Of a DNA stretch of 10,920 bases, positions 6,892 through 10,920 are shown piece by piece. The DNA is from Dermatophilaceae bacterium (GTDB lineage: Bacteria > Actinomycetota > Actinomycetes > Actinomycetales > Dermatophilaceae), in assembly GCA_013361975.1 (NCBI GenBank), contig JABFXB010000421.1:1-10920 (forward strand), in the 5' to 3' direction. The notes under the pieces are model-generated. The model was given only the letters and a program-made list of their open reading frames with translations, made no database searches and was not told where the DNA came from. A program made the position numbers and the translations under genes. Each line of letters starts with the position of its first letter. Position 1 is the stretch's first letter.

Positions 6892-8163
6892 TCAGGCGCC
6901 GGGCCGACGCCGGGTGCGGGTCACCACGAGGCGACCCACGAGGCCCACCGCCAGCACGACGACGCCGGCGACGAGCGAGCCCGACGGCACCGCGAACGCC
7001 AAGGTCACGCAGCCGACGAGCCCGACGACCGCGAGGACCCTGGGGTAGCGGCGGTGGGCGCGGTCCTGCGTGAGGGCGGCCGCGTTGGCCACTGCGTAGT
7101 AGGTGAGCACCCCGAACGAGGAGAACCCGATGACGCCGCGGAGGTCGGTGAGCGCGACGAGGAGGCACACGACGACGGCGAGGCTCACCTCCGCGACGTG
7201 CGGCACGGCATACCGCTCGTGCACGGCGGCGAGCCGGCGTGGCAGGTCACCCTCGCGCGCCATGGCGAGGGTGGTGCGCCCGACGCCCGCGACGAGGGCG
7301 AGGAGGGCGCCGAGCGTGGCAGCGGCAGCGGCGAGCCCGACGAGAACGGGGAGCCAGGAGGCTGAGGTCGTGTCGGCCGCAGCCGCGCGCAGGGGCGCGA
7401 CGGTGCGCGCGAGCTCGTCGACGTCCAGTGAGCGCACCAGCAGGAGGGCGGTGACGGCATACAGCGGCACGACGACCGCGAAGGCGCCGAGCACGGCCCG
7501 CGGGATCGTGCGGGACGGCTCGACGACCTCCTCGCCGAGGGTCGCGATGCGCGCGTAGCCGGCGAAGGCGAAGAAGAGGATCGCCGCCCCCTGCAGCACC
7601 CCGCCCACCCCGACGTGCGGCGCTGCGGGCAGTGCGCGCCCGGGAGGGACCGGTGCGAGCGCCACGAGGGCGAGGACCACGACGAGGGCGGCCAGGACGC
7701 CCGTCACGATGACGCGGGTGAGCCGGGCCGTACGCGTGATGCCGCGGTAGTTGACCACCGTCAGGAGGATGACGGCAGCGACGCCGACGAGCCGCTCCCA
7801 GCCGGGCGGTGCCACGTAGGCGGCGAACGCGAGCGCCATGGCGGCGCAGCTGGCCGTCTTTCCGATCACGAAGCCCCAGCCGGCGACGAACCCCCACCAG
7901 TCGCCGAGGCGCTCGCGGCCGTAGACGTACGTGCCCCCGGAGGTCGGGTACTGCGCCGCGAGCTGGGCCGAAGACGTCGCGTTGCAGAAGGCGATGAGCG
8001 CAGCGACCGCCAGCGCGCCGAGGAGCCACGTGCCGGCCGCCGCGGCAGCGGGGGCGAACGCGGTGAAGAGCCCGGCGCCCACCATCGACCCGACACCGAC
8101 GACGACGGCGTCTCTCGTGGTGAGGCGACGGGCGAGCGCCGGCGCGGGACCGTGGGACGTCAC
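6892..8163 (-). CDS. APC-superfamily amino acid/polyamine permease
   Basis: This is an integral membrane transporter of the amino acid-polyamine-organocation superfamily, probably a proton-coupled importer or exchanger; the substrate cannot be read from sequence. The product, 423 residues from the GTG at 8163, opens with LARRLTTRDAVVVGVGSMVGAGLF. This contains the unwound first-helix motif G-A-G-L-F that contacts the substrate amino group. I count about 12 hydrophobic segments. The FFAFAGYARIATLGEEV motif, followed by EPSRTIPRA (about 197-222), is the conserved sixth-helix/loop region of the family. The C-terminus is a basic RTRRRPGA tail. An ATG seven codons upstream (8184) extends the frame, but it lies in the arm of the strong hairpin 8182-8220, so I prefer 8163; neither has a good ribosome site. 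The gene is probably separate from the FMN reductase operon upstream because of that hairpin. Confidence 0.88.
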   Translation of the reverse strand: MTSHGPAPALARRLTTRDAVVVGVGSMVGAGLFTAFAPAAAAAGTWLLGALAVAALIAFCNATSSAQLAAQYPTSGGTYVYGRERLGDWWGFVAGWGFVIGKTASCAAMALAFAAYVAPPGWERLVGVAAVILLTVVNYRGITRTARLTRVIVTGVLAALVVVLALVALAPVPPGRALPAAPHVGVGGVLQGAAILFFAFAGYARIATLGEEVVEPSRTIPRAVLGAFAVVVPLYAVTALLLVRSLDVDELARTVAPLRAAAADTTSASWLPVLVGLAAAAATLGALLALVAGVGRTTLAMAREGDLPRRLAAVHERYAVPHVAEVSLAVVVCLLVALTDLRGVIGFSSFGVLTYYAVANAAALTQDRAHRRYPRVLAVVGLVGCVTLAFAVPSGSLVAGVVVLAVGLVGRLVVTRTRRRPGA

Positions 8164-8181
8164 GGCCCCGAGTCTGCCGCG

Positions 8182-8220
8182 CATCGTGCCGCGGGTCCCG
8201 TCGGGGCCCGCGGCACGATG
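8182..8220 (-). terminator. Strong hairpin terminator after the FMN reductase gene
   Basis: A perfect 14-bp inverted repeat (CATCGTGCCGCGGG at 8182-8195 and its complement at 8207-8220) encloses an 11-base centre. The centre adds three more C-G pairs around a 3-base loop, after one mismatch on the minus strand (a G-U pair on the plus strand). It starts 19 bases past the FMN reductase stop. There is no T-run, which is common for high-GC actinobacterial terminators. It occupies most of the gap before the permease and contains the in-frame ATG at 8184. Confidence 0.75.
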
Positions 8221-8239
8221 GTGGACGGTGGGAGTCGAG

Positions 8240-8869
8240 TCAGGAACGCAGGCCGCTCAACAGCGACGCAAAGGGCGTCACGTCCTCGAAGGGGTCGACC
8301 CGGGCCTCGCGCGGGCTGCCCGCGACGAGGGCCGCGAACGACCGCCCGGCGCGGTCGATGCGCTCGCCGAGCCGGCCCGCGTCGACGCTCCCCCAGTCCT
8401 CGCTGGCCGCGAACACCGCGACCGGGGCGACGAGCGCCCCCAGGTGCGCGAAGAGCGGACGCAGGGCGTGGTCGATCGCGAGCGAGTGACGTGCGGTGCC
8501 GCCGGTCGCGCCCAGGAGGACGGGCGTGTCGCGGAGGGCGTCCTTCGGGAGCACGTCGACGAGCATCTTGAACAGGCCGCTGTACGACGCGGCATACACA
8601 GGAGTGGCGACGACGAGCGCGTCTGCCTCGGCGATCGCGTCGAGCCGCACCTGCAGCTCGGGCGAGGCAAAGCCGGTGAGCACGTTGTTGGTCACGTCGT
8701 GCGCGACGTCCCGCACGTCCACGACCTCGACGACGACCTCCCCGACGTGGTGGCCGCCGAGGGCGCGCACGGTCGCCTCGGTGAGGCGGTCGGCGAGCAG
8801 GCGCGTGGACGACGGCTCGGTCACGCCGGCGGTGATGACGGCGAGGTGGAACGTGGTCTGCGTGGTCAC
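8240..8869 (-). CDS. NAD(P)H-dependent FMN reductase, CE1759 family (partner of a luciferase-like monooxygenase)
   Basis: The 209-residue flavodoxin-fold protein should reduce FMN with NAD(P)H and pass FMNH2 to the monooxygenase encoded just upstream. Seen are the N-terminal strand and phosphate-binding loop ITAGVTEPSSTRLLAD (12-27), the flavin loop ATPVYAASYSGLFKML (88-103), and the conserved GATGGTARHSLAIDHALRPLF region (120-140). These are typical of the actinobacterial family found paired with CE1758-type monooxygenases. The GTG start at 8869 overlaps the monooxygenase stop by 4 bases (GTGA), a clear sign of translational coupling and probably of a matched protein ratio. A strong hairpin lies 19 bases after the stop. 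A quinone reductase role is a weaker alternative. Confidence 0.9.
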   Translation of the reverse strand: MTTQTTFHLAVITAGVTEPSSTRLLADRLTEATVRALGGHHVGEVVVEVVDVRDVAHDVTNNVLTGFASPELQVRLDAIAEADALVVATPVYAASYSGLFKMLVDVLPKDALRDTPVLLGATGGTARHSLAIDHALRPLFAHLGALVAPVAVFAASEDWGSVDAGRLGERIDRAGRSFAALVAGSPREARVDPFEDVTPFASLLSGLRS

Positions 8870-10041
8870 TTGGTCACCTCCACGGTGGTCGTGCTGTCGG
8901 TGGTGGGTTCGGGCGACGCGCCGGTGACGTCGTCACCCTCGGCGTACACGGTGGTGTCGTGCGCACCACCGGCGGCGGCGACCCGGCTGGCGTGGGTCGG
9001 AGCGTCGGGCACGTGCGCGGGCTTGAGGGCGGCGAACTCCTTGCGCAGGACCGGCACGACCTCCTCGCCGAGCAGGTCGAGCTGCTCGAGCACGGTCTTG
9101 AGCGGCAGGCCGGCGTGGTCGATGAGCCACAGCTGGCGCTGGTAGTCGCCGACGTAGTCACGGAAGCCGAGCGTGCGCTCGATGACCTCCTGCGGACTGC
9201 CGACGGTGAGCGGCGTCTGGCTGGTGAACTCCTCGAGCGAGGGGCCGTGGCCGTAGACCGGGGCGTTGTCGAAGTAGGGACGGAACTCGCGGACGGCGTC
9301 CTGGCTGTTCTTCCGCATGAAGACCTGACCGCCGAGACCCACGATGGCCTGGTCGGCCTGACCGTGGCCGTAGTGCTCGAAGCGGCGGCGGTAGAGCTGC
9401 ACCATCTGCCTCGTGTGGCTGGCGGGCCAGAAGATGTGGTTCGAGAAGAAGCCGTCGCCGTAGTAGGCGGCCTGCTCCGCGATCTCAGGGCTGCGGATCG
9501 AGCCGTGCCACACGAACGGCGGCACGCCGTCGAGCGGGCGCGGCGTCGACGTGAAGCCCTGCAGGGGCGTGCGGAACTTGCCCTGCCAGTCGACGACGTC
9601 CTCGCGCCACAGCCGGTGCAGCAGCGCGTAGTTCTCGACGGCAAGCGGGATGCCCTCGCGGATGTCCTTGCCGAACCACGGGTAGACCGGGCCGGTGTTG
9701 CCGCGGCCGAGCATGAGGTCCATGCGCCCGTCGCTGAGGTGCTGGAGGTACGCGTAGTCCTGGGCGAGGCGCACCGGGTCGTTCGTCGTGATGAGCGTCG
9801 TCGACGTCGACAGGACGAGGCGCTCGGTCTGCGCGGCGATGGCCGCGAGGAGGACGGGCGGGCTCGCCGGCGCGGCGAACGGCGGGTTGTGGTGCTCGCC
9901 GGTGGCGAAGACGTCGAGGCCGACCTCCTCCGCCTTCTTCGCGATGGCGACCGTGGCCTTGATGCGCTCGTTCTCGGTCGGCGTACGGCCCGTGGTCGGG
10001 TCGGTCGTGACGTCGCCGACGGTGAAGATCCCGAACTGCAT
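8866..10041 (-). CDS. FMN-dependent luciferase-like monooxygenase, CE1758 family
   Basis: This is a bacterial-luciferase-fold (TIM barrel) flavin monooxygenase that would use FMNH2 from the reductase encoded next; the organic substrate is unknown. In 391 residues I see the barrel start MQFGIFTVGD, GLDVFATGEHHN (41-52, the usual luciferase-family GEHH), LSTSTTLITTNDPVRLAQDYA (77-97), the glycine-rich flavin phosphate segment DLMLGRGNTG (108-117), FVWHGSIRSPEIAEQAAYYGDGFF (176-199), and a C-terminal QLDLLGEEVVPVLRKEF. The last 40 or so residues are a Thr/Asp/Glu-rich, low-complexity tail. The ATG at 10041 is supported by GAGGAG (10051-10056), nine bases upstream. The frame stays open back to 10872, but that part is antisense to the methyltransferase remnant. 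An operator-like palindrome sits directly upstream of the ribosome site, so repression is likely. It is first gene of the two-gene operon. Confidence 0.92.
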   Translation of the reverse strand: MQFGIFTVGDVTTDPTTGRTPTENERIKATVAIAKKAEEVGLDVFATGEHHNPPFAAPASPPVLLAAIAAQTERLVLSTSTTLITTNDPVRLAQDYAYLQHLSDGRMDLMLGRGNTGPVYPWFGKDIREGIPLAVENYALLHRLWREDVVDWQGKFRTPLQGFTSTPRPLDGVPPFVWHGSIRSPEIAEQAAYYGDGFFSNHIFWPASHTRQMVQLYRRRFEHYGHGQADQAIVGLGGQVFMRKNSQDAVREFRPYFDNAPVYGHGPSLEEFTSQTPLTVGSPQEVIERTLGFRDYVGDYQRQLWLIDHAGLPLKTVLEQLDLLGEEVVPVLRKEFAALKPAHVPDAPTHASRVAAAGGAHDTTVYAEGDDVTGASPEPTTDSTTTVEVTK

Positions 10042-10057
10042 GTGTCCCAACTCCTCA

Positions 10058-10077
10058 ATGATTGACGATTCAATCAT
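10058..10077 (-). promoter_or_regulatory. AT-rich inverted repeat (operator-like) overlapping the monooxygenase promoter
   Basis: On the + strand ATGATTGA and TCAATCAT are perfect 8-bp arms around a 4-base CGAT centre. In a genome this GC-rich the 20-bp AT-rich block stands out. Read toward the monooxygenase gene, it begins one base inside a -10-like TATGAT (10078-10073) and ends two bases before the GAGGAG ribosome site (10056-10051), so a bound dimer would cover the transcript start. No good -35 was found 17-18 bases upstream. The pattern suits a MarR- or TetR-type repressor, but no such regulator gene is in the window. Confidence 0.65.
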
Positions 10078-10162
10078 ACCGAACGCCACGGGTCGCTCCC
10101 CCATTCCCGTGCCGGCCGCCCGGCGGCTACGTCTCGCCCTCGCCAGGTCGCGAGGCGGGTGA

Positions 10163-10734
10163 GCGTCCGGTTCAATCGGCGCGGGTGAGCGAGCCGTCCT
10201 GCACGCTGCCCTGCCCGACCTCCCCTTCGGGAACGGCACCTTCGACGCCGTCACGGCCAACTTCGTCGTCAACCACGTCGCCGACCCGCGGGCTGCCGTG
10301 CGAGAGCTCGCCCGCGTCGTACGTCCCGGCGGGCGCCTCGCGCTGACCATCTGGACGTCGCGTACGCCCGACTGGTCCCGTCTGGTGGCCGAGGCTTTCG
10401 GCGCCGCGGGGGTCGTCCCGCTCCCCGACCAGCGACTGGGCCCCGAGCTCGACTTCCCCCGCTCGGTGGAGGGCCTCGGTGCACTGGTCTCGTCAGCCGA
10501 CCTCGCCCCGGTCGTGAGGACGGAGCTGCCGATGCGGTGGACCGTCGGCGTCGACGCGTTGTGGGGCGGCATCGCCGGAGGTGTGGGGGTCGCAGGGCGG
10601 ACGTTCCTGGCGCAGACGCCCGCCGTCAGGGCGGCGGCCGAGGCACGCTTCGGGAGGGCACGCAGCCCCTCGCGGTCGACGGCGTGCTGTCCCTGCCGAC
10701 CGCGGCCGCCTACGTCCTCGCCGTGGCCCGACCG
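10163..10734 (+). pseudogene. Remnant of a class I SAM-dependent methyltransferase (5'-truncated and frameshifted)
   Basis: After an in-frame TGA at 10160-10162 the frame reads LPDLPFGNGTFDAVTANFVV, then NHVADPRAAVRELARVVRPGG and RLALTIW. This is the post-motif-I part of a Methyltransf_11-type enzyme (motifs II and III, with the usual LPF-x-DGTFD-like step). No ATG, GTG or TTG start lies in frame before 10298, and the N-terminal glycine-rich SAM-binding motif I is missing upstream in all frames I checked. Near 10647-10655 the sensible reading shifts to another frame: AEARFG is in one, while REGTQPLAVDGVLSLPTAAA and YVLAVARP, a typical methyltransferase C-terminus, continue in the next. The locus thus has a lost 5' end and at least one indel. 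A sequencing error could explain the indel but not the missing N-terminus. It starts 121 bp from the divergent monooxygenase gene. Confidence 0.75.
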
Positions 10735-10739
10735 GCTCA

Positions 10740-10838
10740 GGCGCCAGCGGCGCGCTCGTGCACCACGAGCCGACCGGGCCCGTGGTCGACCTGCGGCTGG
10801 CGCCCGACCGGCCACGTCATGACATCCTGACCGCGTGA
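10740..10838 (+). other. Unassigned coding-like tail ending at the TrmH start
   Basis: In a third frame, the codons from GGC at 10740 to the TGA at 10836-10838 read GASGALVHHEPTGPVVDLRL then APDRPRHDILTA, with mostly G/C third positions. The stop overlaps the following gene's GTG (GTGA), as in other coupled pairs in this window. I do not recognise the peptide, and there is no supported start for it. It may be the end of a decayed gene, a third-frame continuation of the methyltransferase remnant after a second indel, or chance. Confidence 0.25.
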
Positions 10839-10920
10839 CCGACGAGATCTCCCCCAAGGACCGCTTCATCACGGTCTACGGCCGCAACCCGGTCCACGAG
10901 GTGCTCCTCGACGACGACCT
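10835..10920 (+). CDS. TrmH/SpoU-family RNA 2'-O-methyltransferase, N-terminal fragment (runs off the window)
   Basis: From the GTG at 10835 the frame reads MTDEISPKDRFITVYGRNPV then HEVLLDDDL and is open to the window edge. The RFITVYGRNPVHEVL stretch is the start of the N-terminal substrate-binding domain of SpoU/TrmH-type RNA methyltransferases (compare the YGRHPVLEAL-type start of RlmB). These methylate 2'-OH groups of rRNA or tRNA. Only 28 codons are visible, so which RNA is modified cannot be judged. The start overlaps the stop of the preceding unassigned reading frame. No clear ribosome site is seen. Confidence 0.7.
   Translation, partial: MTDEISPKDRFITVYGRNPVHEVLLDDD

Larger units (their letters stand above)
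76..8597. repeat. Dispersed octamer GTATGCCG, nine copies
   Basis: Copies on the + strand are at 76-83, 493-500, 1756-1763, 4310-4317 and 6715-6722. Copies as CGGCATAC (minus strand) are at 1315-1322, 7206-7213, 7455-7462 and 8590-8597. All are exact, all lie in coding sequence, and the next base is C or T in each. Every TAT trinucleotide I found on the + strand lies in this octamer. Seven copies encode Tyr-Ala as TAT-GCC; two encode Gly-Ile as GGC-ATA, using a codon otherwise rare here. No copy was seen after 8597. Confidence 0.85.

Noticed and set aside
5873..7048. 391-codon open frame on the + strand opposite the WXG100-like hydrolase gene
   Set aside because: Shadow frame; the minus strand has a strong AGGAGG site and a GHSLGGG motif, and this frame crosses the intergenic promoter region.
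7931..9145. 404-codon open frame on the + strand across the permease and FMN reductase genes
   Set aside because: It spans two well-supported minus-strand genes and the hairpin between them and has no recognisable domain.
8959..10065. 368-codon open frame on the + strand opposite the luciferase-like monooxygenase
   Set aside because: Antisense shadow with charged, low-complexity peptide; the minus-strand frame has clear luciferase-family motifs and a ribosome site.
10298..10822. Intact 174-residue methyltransferase-like gene starting at the GTG at 10298
   Set aside because: That start would begin after motif II and lacks the SAM-binding half, and after about 10650 the frame turns into Arg/Pro-rich nonsense, so a pseudogene is the better reading.
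10042..10872. N-terminal extension of the monooxygenase frame back to 10872
   Set aside because: The extension is antisense to the methyltransferase remnant, rich in Arg/Ser/Pro, and unlike the family, which starts at MQFGIFTVGD with its own ribosome site and upstream operator.

Overview
The window is high-GC DNA (my rough estimate is a little above 70%). Its codon use is strongly biased to G/C in the third position, GTG starts are common, and genes overlap by GTGA. Gene content (a DUF2332 protein, a CE1758/CE1759-type luciferase-like monooxygenase with its flavin reductase, a WXG100-like protein, a TrmH-type methyltransferase) points to an actinobacterium. A member of the Micrococcales close to the Intrasporangiaceae is plausible, but this is an inference. 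I saw no rRNA, tRNA, CRISPR array, transposase or phage gene. The window looks like ordinary chromosome with one decayed locus near the right edge.

Layout. A DUF2332 gene of unknown function (2-1156, +, possibly cut at its 5' end) converges on an amylosucrase gene (1271-3268, -) with all key GH13 catalytic residues. Upstream of the amylosucrase on the same strand is a YciO-type Sua5/YrdC protein (3323-3943, -). Only 25 bp separate its start from a divergent pair, a small GNAT acetyltransferase (3969-4388, +) and an L-2-hydroxyglutarate oxidase (4385-5584, +), joined by a 4-bp GTGA overlap. The oxidase converges, 6 bp apart, on a two-domain protein with a WXG100-like N-terminus, a Pro/Leu/Gly repeat linker and a serine-hydrolase (lipase-like) domain (5591-6802, -). 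Next come an APC-superfamily permease (6892-8163, -) and a two-gene operon of FMN reductase (8240-8869, -) and luciferase-like monooxygenase (8866-10041, -). That operon is bracketed by a near-perfect AT-rich operator-like palindrome upstream and a strong hairpin downstream.

Right edge. From 10163 to 10734 (+) lies a broken SAM-dependent methyltransferase, lacking its N-terminal cofactor-binding half and carrying an internal frameshift. An unassigned coding-like tail follows, whose stop overlaps the start of a TrmH-family RNA methyltransferase running off the window.

How the genes work together. The clear functional unit is the monooxygenase/flavin reductase pair: the reductase should supply reduced FMN to the monooxygenase. 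The acetyltransferase and oxidase are probably co-translated. The other genes look like independent metabolic or surface functions.

The most unexpected signals are: (1) the 8-mer GTATGCCG, present nine times on the two strands, accounting for every TAT on the + strand and both ATA isoleucine codons found in the amylosucrase and hydrolase genes; (2) the WXG100-like/hydrolase fusion, a candidate type VII-secreted lipase; (3) the operator-like palindrome before the monooxygenase; and (4) the decaying methyltransferase.
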